From the NCBI GenBank assembly GCA_030601675.1, contig JAUWBN010000007.1, forward strand, positions 1-44,321: DNA of 44,321 nt, read 5' to 3'. The stretch is from Hadesarchaea archaeon (GTDB lineage: Archaea; Hadarchaeota; Hadarchaeia; Hadarchaeales; Hadarchaeaceae). Positions 35,592 to 44,321 of this stretch are shown here, piece by piece. The translations under genes were made by a program, and so were the position numbers. The notes under the pieces were generated by a model, which was not told the origin of the DNA, did not search any database, and was given only the letters and a program-made list of their open reading frames with translations. Position 1 is the first letter of the stretch, and the number at the start of each line of letters is the position of its first letter.

Positions 35592-36200
35592 GTGGCAATC
35601 GTGAAGATAGGCATCGTCGGACTTCAGGGTGCGGTTAGCGAGCACCTCGAGGCGACGGAGCGGGCGATGCAAAAGCTAGGCATCAAGGGAGAGGCGGTCT
35701 GGGTCGGCAGGCCTGTGCAGCTCGAGGGCGTGGACGGCATCATCATTCCAGGCGGTGAGTCAACAACGATCGGCAAGCTCATGCGGACGACCGGGCTTTT
35801 CGAGCAGGTCAAGCAACTCGCGACCGGTGGTAAGCCGATTTTAGGCACCTGCGCCGGCCTTATCGTATTGGCCAAGCGCGGGGACGAGCAGGTCATGCGG
35901 ACCAGGCAGCCATTGCTCGGGCTGATGGACATATCCGTGATTCGGAACGCTTTCGGCAGGCAGCGCGAGTCGTTCGAGGTGAACTTGGAGATTCCAGCCT
36001 TGGGTGAGGAGCCGTTCAGCGCAGTCTTCATCCGCGCGCCAGCGGTCGAGGAAGTCTGGGGGGATGCCAAAACCCTGGCCGAGTTTCAGGGAAAGATTGT
36101 CGCAGTACAGCAGGGCAGCTTGCTCGCCGTAGCTTTTCACCCGGAGCTCACGCCCGACACACGATTGCACGAGTATTTCCTGCGGATGTGTCAGCGATAG
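35592..36200 (+). CDS. pdxT: Pyridoxal 5'-phosphate synthase glutaminase subunit
   Basis: KIGIVGLQGAVSEHLEATERAM; GIIIPGGESTTIGKLM; ILGTCAGLIVLAK; VAFHPELTPDTRLHEYFL. Confidence 0.96.
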   Translation: MAIVKIGIVGLQGAVSEHLEATERAMQKLGIKGEAVWVGRPVQLEGVDGIIIPGGESTTIGKLMRTTGLFEQVKQLATGGKPILGTCAGLIVLAKRGDEQVMRTRQPLLGLMDISVIRNAFGRQRESFEVNLEIPALGEEPFSAVFIRAPAVEEVWGDAKTLAEFQGKIVAVQQGSLLAVAFHPELTPDTRLHEYFLRMCQR

Positions 36201-36240
36201 GTCGAGCAAAAATGTTAATTAATAGTCACGCTTAAGTAAT

Positions 36241-36675
36241 ATGGGCGAACGGATGAACCCACGTTATCTCAAAAATGTGCGTTTTGAGTGTCAGCGGTGC
36301 GCCAAGTGCTGCGGTGATAGCTCGCACCGCGGGCGAAACATCCTGTTGCTTGAATCCGAGATCAGACAAATATCAAATACAATGGGTTTGAGGCCGCTTT
36401 CATTTGCCTCCCCCTCGCTAAGCACCCAGCCCTACCGCTACCGAATGAAGAAGCGGGGCGGGAAGTGCGTTTTTTTGGACGGGAAAGCCTGCAGGATCTA
36501 CAACATCCGGCCGCTCATCTGCCGCTTTTACCCGTTCTCTCTCAAAAAGGGCAACAACGGCTATAGGTTCGAGGTTTCGGAGGAGTGCCCAGGCATCGGT
36601 CTTGGGAAAACCCTTGTGCCAGAGGAATTTGAAAGGATGTTGGAAGAAGCGCATTCAAAATTAAAAATCGCTTAA
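36241..36675 (+). CDS. YkgJ-type cysteine-cluster protein
   Basis: FECQRCAKCCGDSSHRGRNILLLESEI; KCVFLDGKACRIYNIRPLICRFYPFSL. Confidence 0.85.
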   Translation: MGERMNPRYLKNVRFECQRCAKCCGDSSHRGRNILLLESEIRQISNTMGLRPLSFASPSLSTQPYRYRMKKRGGKCVFLDGKACRIYNIRPLICRFYPFSLKKGNNGYRFEVSEECPGIGLGKTLVPEEFERMLEEAHSKLKIA

Positions 36676-36771
36676 GAGGGAACTTACTCCAGCCTTATCG
36701 CAATTCCTCTCCTTGCTAGATATTAAGAATTCTTGCCAAGCATATAGAGACCACAAAAGCGCAGTCCAAAA

Positions 36772-38400
36772 TTATCCGAGTATCTGTTCAAACATGTCGG
36801 TTTCAACTTCACCCATTGTCGGTATGCCTGTAACTTTGGAAGCATTCTCCGTTAACGCCGTGAGATCGCTTCTATCGAGAAGGTCGAGTCTCCATTTCCG
36901 AGCGCCCGCCATCAACTGCTGAAGCCCCACACCGAGCCTATCGCTGAGATAGGTATAGAGTCCTACGGCAGGCAACGGGATATCCTTGAATCTCTTGCCA
37001 TACTTCTTTTTCAGCTCCGGCACCGTGACGAAGAACTTGGCCGGCTCGGTGCCATATTGTTCCGCGAACTCCCGGGGCAATTTTTTCTCCTTAGCCAGTT
37101 CCGAAAAATATGCGGATTTCATCACGGCGGTAACTGGTGCTCTGGCCATAGTTATCGCCTTGACCAGCGGTCCATCACCGAGATTGCTCATCGCGATGCT
37201 TTTGAATATTTGTCCCTCGTCGATGAACCCACCGGCCATGCTTAAGTCTGGGACATAACGGCCTTTCTTCCTCAGAATTTGAGCGCATTTGAGGATTTGT
37301 GCCTCAAGGTATACCGTGGGGGTACTCATCTCATTCATCATCGTTACTGGACTCATGCCCGTACCGCCGCCAGCGCCATCGAAGGTCATATAATCCACTT
37401 TTGCCTCGGATGCTACTTTCATCGTCCAGGCTACATCGACTGGGCGGTATGCGCCTGTCTTCAAGGTAACTTTCTTTGCGCCTTGCCCTCTGAGCCACTC
37501 CACGTCCTCGATGAAGTCCCTCTCAGCTGGCATGCCGACCCTGCTGTGCCGCTCAAAGGACTTGAAGAATCCTGCTTTGAAGGCCTTTTGGACCTCAGGG
37601 TCTTCGGGGTCGGGCAGCACCACATACCCTCGCTTCTTTAGGCCAAGTGCCTTCTCCAGGGTTGAGACCCTTATCTCCCCCCCGATAGCCTTTGCCCCTT
37701 GTCCCCACTTCCTCTCTATGATGTTTACTTCGAGCTTCGATATTGAGTAAACGTCAACGCCTGCCCGCTGATCTTCAACATTTGTCTGCACCGCGATGTC
37801 ACCGTATTTTCCATCCCAGAACTCCCTGAACTTCTTAACCCTGAATTCAAGGTCTTTAGATGAAGTTACCTTGCCCCGTGTATACTTCGCCTCTGGGTCA
37901 ACTCCGCAAACGTTCTCCCCGATGATGACTATTATGCCTGTGAGGGCTGCTCCGACGGCCAATTCTTTCCAGTTTTCCCTTGCCACCATGGTGGAACCAA
38001 ACGCGCCATTTGCGAGAGGTATTTTGAGGGGGATACCTCCTAGCTCTGATTCAATATTTACGTTTTTAAAAAGGGCAATATCAGAATCAGGCTCGATCCC
38101 CTCCGCGCCACGGAGCCTAGATAAAATATTAAAGTGGGACCAATCAAGACCGTAATTTTTGAGGGATGCCGCAGTACTTGTCCCATAATAAGCTTGCGCC
38201 GGGTAGAGAACCTCGCGACCACGAAATGCCGACAAACCGACTTCGCACAGGAATGGGCATTCTTTGATGCAGATGGGGCACATTCCGCTTGTTGGACTAA
38301 CGTCCCTCACCCTCGTGCGTGTCCCGGAGGTGGACATCGCGTTCAGGTAAGAGGAGTCTTTATGAACTCTCTCAGTCATGTCAATTCCAACTTTTTGCAT
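36772..38400 (-). CDS. FMN-binding glutamate synthase-family protein (archaeal GltB-like)
   Basis: SGMCPICIKECPFLCEVGLSAFRGREVLYP; AKYTRGKVTSSKDLEFRVKKFREFWDGKYGDIAVQTNVED; YMTFDGAGGGTGMSPVTMMNEMSTPTVYLEAQIL. Confidence 0.88.
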   Translation of the reverse strand: MQKVGIDMTERVHKDSSYLNAMSTSGTRTRVRDVSPTSGMCPICIKECPFLCEVGLSAFRGREVLYPAQAYYGTSTAASLKNYGLDWSHFNILSRLRGAEGIEPDSDIALFKNVNIESELGGIPLKIPLANGAFGSTMVARENWKELAVGAALTGIIVIIGENVCGVDPEAKYTRGKVTSSKDLEFRVKKFREFWDGKYGDIAVQTNVEDQRAGVDVYSISKLEVNIIERKWGQGAKAIGGEIRVSTLEKALGLKKRGYVVLPDPEDPEVQKAFKAGFFKSFERHSRVGMPAERDFIEDVEWLRGQGAKKVTLKTGAYRPVDVAWTMKVASEAKVDYMTFDGAGGGTGMSPVTMMNEMSTPTVYLEAQILKCAQILRKKGRYVPDLSMAGGFIDEGQIFKSIAMSNLGDGPLVKAITMARAPVTAVMKSAYFSELAKEKKLPREFAEQYGTEPAKFFVTVPELKKKYGKRFKDIPLPAVGLYTYLSDRLGVGLQQLMAGARKWRLDLLDRSDLTALTENASKVTGIPTMGEVETDMFEQILG

Positions 38401-38554
38401 TTTCTAAATAGAGGGCGCCGTATAAAAATTGATTGCCCGACATCTCCACTATAGATTAGACCTAAATCAGTTCTTCGGGAATCCAAGTTTTTTAATAAAA
38501 CGGGTTTAGCGCAAGTCTTTTAATACAGCCCCCAAACTTCAAATTGGTGCACGC

Positions 38555-38830
38555 ATGCATGAATTCCCCGAGTTCATCGAGGAGGAAGAGGAGGAAGAGG
38601 AGAAAGATTGGCCGAGGATGGTCAGGCTGGATGTAATAGAGTACATCCTCCGCCGCTACGGCATCCTCCGCGCCCCCGACCTAGCGCACGTCTTGGATTG
38701 GAAGGTTCGAGAGGTCAACCGCGTGCTCCACCAGCTCGAGAGCTCCGGCCGCGTGAAGCGCACGAAGCTCGGCAGAAGTTATGCGTGGTCATCGGTTGAA
38801 GAGCCGCACCTAACCTCCATGTATTACTAG
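38555..38830 (+). CDS. Small winged-helix-like regulator with polyglutamate N-terminus
   Basis: MHEFPEFIEEEEEEEEKDWPRMVRLDVIEYILRRYGILRAPDLAHVLDWKVREVNRVLHQLESSGRVKRTKLGRSYAWS. Confidence 0.65.
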   Translation: MHEFPEFIEEEEEEEEKDWPRMVRLDVIEYILRRYGILRAPDLAHVLDWKVREVNRVLHQLESSGRVKRTKLGRSYAWSSVEEPHLTSMYY

Positions 38831-39265
38831 GCGGACCTCGTACCCCCGGGCTACTTTCTTCACACCTTTGATTCTTGCCCGTTCCAGCGACTTGTGGAGC
38901 ACCGCCCACTTCTCCTCACCGGCGGGCATGCGAATGGAGATGATGTCAGGGGTTTCAGCCCGTAGCTCCACGCTCGGGTCGAGGCGAATCCTAACCACGG
39001 CCCGCCTAGCCGCCGCTGCTCCCTCAATGGCTTTGATCACCCGCCCTAGCGCTTCCTTGAGCTCCTTGGGCACGGAGGTTGGTCGCGCGCGCCGTTTGAG
39101 GAGGAGCGAAAATCTCTCGCGGGCTTCCAACTCTCTCGCCGCTCCCCGAGTCCGGAGACGGTACATCAGCACAAAATAGACGAGCCCCACCGAGATGAGG
39201 AAAAGCATGAGCAGGATTATCCAGTCGAGTGGGATTTCGGGCATGATTTGATTTTGACCGAGCAT
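38810..39265 (-). CDS. Single-pass membrane protein, function unknown
   Basis: IPLDWIILLMLFLISVGLVYFVLMYRLR then a charged soluble domain; converges with and overlaps the 38555 gene by 21 nt. Confidence 0.55.
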   Translation of the reverse strand: MLGQNQIMPEIPLDWIILLMLFLISVGLVYFVLMYRLRTRGAARELEARERFSLLLKRRARPTSVPKELKEALGRVIKAIEGAAAARRAVVRIRLDPSVELRAETPDIISIRMPAGEEKWAVLHKSLERARIKGVKKVARGYEVRLVIHGG

Positions 39266-39302
39266 TTAATTAATTCATTCGCTTAGGGTAGTCGGGACCA
39301 AA

Positions 39303-39542
39303 TTGAGGAGAAAGGAAATTCAGATCCTCCTGATCGAACGCGACAAGGTCACCGATGCCCTAGATAAGCTGGAGGAGGACCGTAGGGCGAGCAGGGTCTC
39401 TGAGCTCGATCATGACCTCTTACGCGAGCGCTACGGGAATAAACTCCGCGAGATCGAGCAAAAGCTGGGCAAGCCAAAACCCAAGCCAGGCAAGCTCGAG
39501 AAGTTGCGATTTTGGCGCAAGAAGTCCAAGCGAAAGGCCTAA
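39303..39542 (+). CDS. Small charged coiled-coil-like protein, function unknown
   Basis: MRRKEIQILLIERDKVTDALDKLEEDRRASRVSELDHDLLRERYGNKLREIEQKLGKPKPKPGKLEKLRFWRKKSKRKA; TTG start. Confidence 0.55.
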   Translation: MRRKEIQILLIERDKVTDALDKLEEDRRASRVSELDHDLLRERYGNKLREIEQKLGKPKPKPGKLEKLRFWRKKSKRKA

Positions 39543-39582
39543 ACTTTTATTGCTCGCTGGGCGATGCTTTTAGCGTGGTCCC

Positions 39583-40017
39583 ATGGTCAAGATGGTCGAT
39601 ATTAGCGCGAAACCGAGGGTGCCCCGAACGGCCCAGGCAAGCGGTTTCATTCGCTTGAAGTCCGAAACGCTCCAGAAGATCAAGGCGGGTAAGGTGCCCA
39701 AGGGCGACGTGCTAGCGGTTGCCCAGACCGCCGCCATCCTTGCGGTGAAGCGAACCCCCGAGCTCGTCCCGCTCACCCACCCGATCGCCATCACGGGGAC
39801 CGATGTCGACTTCAAGCTGGAGAAGGAGGGCGTCCGTGTGAGCGTCGAGGTCAAGAGCACGGGCCAGACCGGCGTCGAGATGGAAGCCTTGGTCGGCGTG
39901 GCCAGCGCGCTGCTCACCGTCTGGGACATGGTGAAGGGATTCGAGAAGGACGAGGCCGGGCAATATCCCACGACTTCGATCGAAGATATTCGCGTCTTAA
40001 AGAAGGTGAAAGGTTGA
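39583..40017 (+). CDS. moaC: Cyclic pyranopterin monophosphate synthase
   Basis: MVDISAKPRVPRTAQASGFIRL; KGDVLAVAQTAAILAVKRTPELVPLTHPIAITGTDVDF; TGQTGVEMEALVGVASALLTVWDMVKGFEKD. Confidence 0.96.
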   Translation: MVKMVDISAKPRVPRTAQASGFIRLKSETLQKIKAGKVPKGDVLAVAQTAAILAVKRTPELVPLTHPIAITGTDVDFKLEKEGVRVSVEVKSTGQTGVEMEALVGVASALLTVWDMVKGFEKDEAGQYPTTSIEDIRVLKKVKG

Positions 40018-40529
40018 GCGTGATCGAGCACCGAAAGGAGGCCCCCAAACACGTGGGGATAGCCGTCCTCGTCGTGAGCGATAGCCGGGCCGCGGCGATG
40101 CGCGATGGACGCGATGATGACGTCACCGGTAAGATCATCGAGCAAAGGGCGCGCGAGGCCGGGCACGAGACGACCAGGTTGGTAGTCCCCGACGACGCCC
40201 GTGAGATAAAAAAAGCGATGCGAGGGTTCATCGCGGACAGAAAAATCGATGTCGTGATAACAGCGGGTGGCACCGGCATAGCGAGGCGGGATGTCACGAT
40301 CGAAACGTTGAGCCCGCTCTTCGAGAAGGAGTTACCTGGGTTCGGTGAGATCCTGCGGCGCATAGGCTACGAGAAGGTCGGCACGGCGGCACTTCTGACC
40401 CTAGCTACCGTGGGCCTCATCGAGCGGAAGCCAGTTTTTTGCCTGCCCGGGGCCCCGAACGCAGCAGAGGTCGCGATGGGGCTCATCCTACCCGAGCTCG
40501 GGCACGTCATCAAGCACGCGCGTGAGTGA
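40014..40529 (+). CDS. moaB: MoaB/MogA-family molybdenum cofactor protein
   Basis: GIAVLVVSDSRAAAMRDGRDDDVTGKIIEQ; DVVITAGGTGIARRDVTIETLSPLFEKELPGFGEILRRIGYEKVGTAALLTLATVGLIERKPVFCLPGAPNA. Confidence 0.93.
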   Translation: MSVIEHRKEAPKHVGIAVLVVSDSRAAAMRDGRDDDVTGKIIEQRAREAGHETTRLVVPDDAREIKKAMRGFIADRKIDVVITAGGTGIARRDVTIETLSPLFEKELPGFGEILRRIGYEKVGTAALLTLATVGLIERKPVFCLPGAPNAAEVAMGLILPELGHVIKHARE

Positions 40530-41766
40530 GATGCGAGTTCGAATGCGGGGCTTCGCCCGTTACACAAAGCTCGAGGATGCCCTGAAGCTGATGCTCTCGC
40601 GAGTGAAACGTCTGGGTTCTGAGATGGTGTCGTTCGAGCGAGCGTTTGGGCGCGTGCTGGCCGAGGATGTCGTCACAAAAATCGATGTGCCTCCTTTCGA
40701 TCGCTCGGCAGTCGACGGTTACGCAGTTCGCGCGGCGGATACATTTGGCGCACGTGAAACGAAACCGAAAAGACTACGCGTAATCGGGTCCGCGAAAATA
40801 GGTGCCCCGACCAAACTTCGTGTGCGAAAGGGGGAGGCGGTCAAACTGATGACAGGGGCACCGATGCCTCTAGGCGCGGACGCGGTCGTGATGGTCGAAC
40901 ACACCAAGCTCGAGGGGAAACGCATCGCTGTGCTGATGCCGCTCACACCCGGCAAGAACGTTTCGGCTCGGGGGGAGGACGTTCGGGCAGGTGAGCTTGT
41001 ATTGAGGCGCGGGCAGCAGCTCAGGCCCCCGGATATCGGCATGCTCGCGTCGATAGGCGAGCTCCGAGTGCGGGTTTTCCGAAAGCCCCGAGTCGCGATC
41101 GTTGCTACCGGGCGCGAACTTCGGCGCCCCGGCGCGCGGTTGGGCCAGGGGCAAATCACGGACATCAACAGCTACTCCTTGGCCGCGGGAGTTGTGAGCT
41201 GCGGTGGCGTGGCGAATTCAGTTGGCATCGTTCCCGACAAACCACGAATGCTGCGCCGTGCGTTGCAGAAAGCACTGAAGAGCGACGTGGTTCTCATTTC
41301 GGGTGGAAGTTCGGTGGGGGAGCATGATATCGCCCCCGATGTGGTCGCCGAGTTAGGGAAGCTGATGTTCCACGGTGTCGCCCTGCGCCCAGGAGGTCCA
41401 ACCGCGATCGGCATCGTTCAGGGAAAGCCTGTGTTTTGCCTAGCAGGTTTTCCGGTTGCCTCACTGGTCGCTTTCGACATGCTCGTCAGACCCGCGCTCT
41501 GGGTAATGCAAGGGTTGCCTCCGGATTGGGGATACCTGAGAGCTCGAGCGAAGTTGGCATGCAAAATCACCTCGAGTTTAGGGCGCGTGGACATGGTGCG
41601 GGTGCGGGTCTGGAGCGAGGCGGGAGAACTCTTGGCAGAGCCAATCCGCGTCACCGGTTCTGGCATCCTCAGCTCGATGACCCGCGCCGATGGGTTTGTG
41701 GTCGTTCCCGAGAATTGCGAGGGCTTTGATAAGGGCCGAACCGTTGAGGTTGAACTATATAGCTGA
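40522..41766 (+). CDS. moeA: Molybdopterin molybdotransferase
   Basis: AFGRVLAEDVVTKIDVPPFDRSAVDGYAVRAADT; KLMTGAPMPLGADAVVMVEHT; GQITDINSYSLAAGV; VLISGGSSVGEHDIAPDVV; VFCLAGFPVASLVAFDML. Confidence 0.96.
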   Translation: MSEMRVRMRGFARYTKLEDALKLMLSRVKRLGSEMVSFERAFGRVLAEDVVTKIDVPPFDRSAVDGYAVRAADTFGARETKPKRLRVIGSAKIGAPTKLRVRKGEAVKLMTGAPMPLGADAVVMVEHTKLEGKRIAVLMPLTPGKNVSARGEDVRAGELVLRRGQQLRPPDIGMLASIGELRVRVFRKPRVAIVATGRELRRPGARLGQGQITDINSYSLAAGVVSCGGVANSVGIVPDKPRMLRRALQKALKSDVVLISGGSSVGEHDIAPDVVAELGKLMFHGVALRPGGPTAIGIVQGKPVFCLAGFPVASLVAFDMLVRPALWVMQGLPPDWGYLRARAKLACKITSSLGRVDMVRVRVWSEAGELLAEPIRVTGSGILSSMTRADGFVVVPENCEGFDKGRTVEVELYS

Positions 41767-41854
41767 ATCAACATGTTTTTGGCAGAAGTATGATGTACTA
41801 TACAATCGCCTTAAAGTTTAAATCCAACGCGTGAGGAGGTGGGTGGGGAGCGAG

Positions 41855-43180
41855 ATGGCATCAAAATCGGAGATAATGCAGGCGGTGAAGAAGGAAGACA
41901 TAAAATTCATCCAGATGCAGTTCATGGACATCCTCGGCACGGTCAAGAATGTAACGATCCCCACCACAAAGCTCGGGAGGGCACTTGACGAGGGCGTGTT
42001 TTTCGATGGCTCCTCGATTCTCGGCTACGCCACGATAGAGGAATCGGACATGCGCCTCAAGCCCGACCCCAACACTTTCGTGGTACTCCCATGGCTTCGA
42101 GATAACCTAAAAACTGCACGGATGGTTTGCGATGTCTACGATCACGAGGGCAACCGATTCGATGGCGACCCGCGCGCGGCGCTCGAGAGGCTAATGGAAA
42201 AAGTCCGCAAGAAGGGCTGGATCTTCAACACCGCCCCCGAGTACGAGTTCTTCTTCCTGATGCCCGACGAGCGAGGGGACCCCACGACCAAGCCCTCCGA
42301 CTCCGGGGGGTACTTCGACCTCATGCGCGACCGAGGGGACAACGTACGCAAGGAGATTGTAACCTACCTGAACGCGATGGGCTTCGACGTCGAGGCCTCG
42401 CACCACGAGGTAGCCCCCGGGCAGCACGAGATTGACCTGAAGTATACAGATGCTATAAGCTCGGCCGACCGCGTCGCCATGCTGAAATACGTCACCAAGA
42501 CTATCGCCTACGAGCACGGCCTCTACGCGACTTTCATGCCCAAGCCCATCTTCGGGGTGAACGGGAGCGGGATGCACACCCACCAGTCGTTGATGACCCC
42601 TCAGGGGAAGAGCGCATTCCACGACCCGAAGGGTTCGTACAAGCTGAGCAAGAACGCCCTCTACTTCATGGGGGGACTGATCAAATACGCGCGCGAAACG
42701 TGCGTGATCTTGGCCTCCTCGGTTAACTCCTACAAGCGCTTGGTCCCGGGATACGAGGCGCCCGTTTACATCTCTTGGGCCAACCGCAACCGCAGCGCTT
42801 TCATCCGGGTGCCGGCCGGGAGGGGAACCAGCACGCGCATCGAGCTCCGCAACCCCGACCCCGTTGGAAACCCCTACCTGCAGTTCGCCGTCATGCTCGC
42901 GGCCGGGTTCAAGGGCATCGAGGACAAAATCGAGCCCCCCGACCCCGTCGAGAAAGACATCTTCCGCATGGGCCCAGAGGAGCGGGAGGCCTTGGGCATC
43001 GGGTCGCTTCCGGAGAATTTGGGGGAGGCGCTCGATTGCATGCGGCGGGGCAGCCTGGTGAGGGAGGCGCTGGGGGAGCACCTCTTCAGCCACCTCCTCT
43101 ACATCAAGGGGCAGGAGTGGGACAGCTACAGGGCCCAAGTCAGCGATTGGGAGATAAAGACACTTTTGCCGGCGCTTTAA
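41855..43180 (+). CDS. glnA: Glutamine synthetase, type I
   Basis: VFFDGSSILGYATIEESDMRLKPDPNTF; TAPEYEFFFL; EVAPGQHEIDLKYTDAISSADRVAMLKYV; NGSGMHTHQSL; ATG at 41855 after GTGGGG. Confidence 0.97.
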   Translation: MASKSEIMQAVKKEDIKFIQMQFMDILGTVKNVTIPTTKLGRALDEGVFFDGSSILGYATIEESDMRLKPDPNTFVVLPWLRDNLKTARMVCDVYDHEGNRFDGDPRAALERLMEKVRKKGWIFNTAPEYEFFFLMPDERGDPTTKPSDSGGYFDLMRDRGDNVRKEIVTYLNAMGFDVEASHHEVAPGQHEIDLKYTDAISSADRVAMLKYVTKTIAYEHGLYATFMPKPIFGVNGSGMHTHQSLMTPQGKSAFHDPKGSYKLSKNALYFMGGLIKYARETCVILASSVNSYKRLVPGYEAPVYISWANRNRSAFIRVPAGRGTSTRIELRNPDPVGNPYLQFAVMLAAGFKGIEDKIEPPDPVEKDIFRMGPEEREALGIGSLPENLGEALDCMRRGSLVREALGEHLFSHLLYIKGQEWDSYRAQVSDWEIKTLLPAL

Positions 43181-43230
43181 CAGTTCAGAACCTTTTTAAT
43201 TTCTCAACACCTATTTTTCGAGGTGGTATC

Positions 43231-44321
43231 TTGGTTGGGAAGTCCCCCTTGGGTGGTTACGCCGGCCGATTGCTCCAAGTCGATTTAACCCGCGGGAAGG
43301 CGGTCGCACAGGAGCTGCCGAAGGAGCTCGCGAGGAGTTACATCGGGGGAAATGGTTTTTGCGCCAGGCTGTTGTTCGACCTCATCAAGCCCAAGACGAA
43401 TCCCCTAGGTCCGGCGAATGTGCTCGTGTTCGCGGTGGGCCCCCTCTCGGGCACGATCTGGCCCCAAACCGGTCGATACGAGGTTGCCGCGAAGTCCCCG
43501 CTGACCGGACTCTATGGCGAGGCGAACTCGGGGGGGCACTGGGGGGCCGAGCTCAAGTACGCTGGGTTCGACGCGATCATCGTCCGGGGACGTTCGCCCA
43601 AACCCGCTTACCTTTTCGTCGAGGACGGCAAGGCCGAGCTCAGGGATGCCGAGCAGCTCTGGGGTCGCTCGACTCCGGAAACCGAAACCGCGCTGAAGGA
43701 AAAGCACGGAGGGGATGTTCAGGTCGCCTCCATCGGCCAAGCTGGGGAGAACCTCGTCCGTTTCGCGTGCATAATGACAAACTACCGCGCCGCCGCACGC
43801 ACGGGGTTGGGCGCGGTGATGGGTTCGAAGCGGCTGAAAGCAGTTGCCGTGCGGGGCAGTCTAGATGTAGAGGTCGCTGATCTCGAGCGATTTGAGCGCC
43901 TCGCGACCGCCGCGTACGAGAAGCTGCTCATGCACAAGTTCTCGGCATCGACGATTAAGTACGGCACGACGATTTTGGTGGAGCTCATGAGCGAGATCGG
44001 GCGCTTCCCAACCCGCAACTTCCAGAGTGGGGTCTTCGAGCATGCGGCGCAGATCGGTGGCGAGCGGATAGTCCGCGAGTTCAAGGTCAAGGACCGCGCG
44101 TGCTTCTCCTGCCCGCTGCGCTGCGAGAACTTCGTGCGGACGCCGGGCGGACTTCCCTCTGAGGGTAAAATCGAATACGAGACGCTGTCAAGTCTGGGCG
44201 GCCGCTGCGGGAACGCCGACCTCGAAAAGCTCCTCCGCGCGAACAGGCTCTGCAACCTCTACGGCATCGACACGATATCGTGCGGCGGCGTGATTGCCTT
44301 CGCGATGGAGTGCTACGAGCG
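43231..44321 (+). CDS. aor: Aldehyde:ferredoxin oxidoreductase (tungsten-pterin enzyme), truncated by window end
   Basis: LGGYAGRLLQVDLTRGKAVAQELPKELARSYIGGNGFCARLLFDLIKP; FAVGPLSGTIWPQTGRYEVAAKSPLTGLYGEANSGGHWGAELKYAGFDAIIVRGRS; ACFSCPLRCENFV. TTG start after GAGGTG; frame open to the end. Confidence 0.93.
   Translation, partial: MVGKSPLGGYAGRLLQVDLTRGKAVAQELPKELARSYIGGNGFCARLLFDLIKPKTNPLGPANVLVFAVGPLSGTIWPQTGRYEVAAKSPLTGLYGEANSGGHWGAELKYAGFDAIIVRGRSPKPAYLFVEDGKAELRDAEQLWGRSTPETETALKEKHGGDVQVASIGQAGENLVRFACIMTNYRAAARTGLGAVMGSKRLKAVAVRGSLDVEVADLERFERLATAAYEKLLMHKFSASTIKYGTTILVELMSEIGRFPTRNFQSGVFEHAAQIGGERIVREFKVKDRACFSCPLRCENFVRTPGGLPSEGKIEYETLSSLGGRCGNADLEKLLRANRLCNLYGIDTISCGGVIAFAMECYE

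Noticed and set aside
42191-43138. Long 315-aa minus-strand ORF antisense to glnA
   Set aside because: Fully antisense to an unambiguous glutamine synthetase; a by-product of GC-rich codon usage. The same applies to 7512-8363 minus, 15397-16380 minus, 6822-7367 minus and similar ORFs.
1-44321. CRISPR arrays, tRNA or rRNA genes, transposases, phage genes
   Set aside because: No regularly spaced repeats, tRNA T-arm consensus with cloverleaf, rRNA blocks, or transposase/integrase-like translations were recognised by eye.

Overview
The window looks like a chromosome segment from a thermophilic archaeon. Supporting genes are family-B DNA polymerase, fibrillarin plus Nop5, two Tfx-type regulators, a type II methionine aminopeptidase, PdxS/PdxT, and tungsten-type aldehyde:ferredoxin oxidoreductase. 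Assignments come from reading translations and recognising motifs; no database search was run. Four themes stand out. (1) A molybdenum/purine-type catabolic block at 1-9 kb: YgfK-like flavoprotein, XdhC, MocA, a MoeA-like protein, and a three-subunit Mo hydroxylase. (2) At 13-20 kb, homologs of all three subunits of the E. coli oxamate carbamoyltransferase AllFGH (FdrA, DUF1116/YlbE, DUF2877/YlbF). They come with a separate 55-aa ORF and an AMP-forming acyl-CoA synthetase, but no carbamate kinase in view. (3) At about 24.71-24.95 kb, a GC-rich, probably structured non-coding RNA with its own TATA-like box, closed by a long terminal helix and rich in GA internal loops. I cannot match it to a known archaeal RNA. 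(4) At 32.1-33.5 kb, two consecutive RelE-type toxin-antitoxin cassettes bounded by repeated copies of the 3' end of the neighbouring radical-SAM gene, with a truncated pilin-like gene fragment beside them. Small genes missing from the supplied ORF track include a 41-aa desulforedoxin-like protein (10712-10837, minus).
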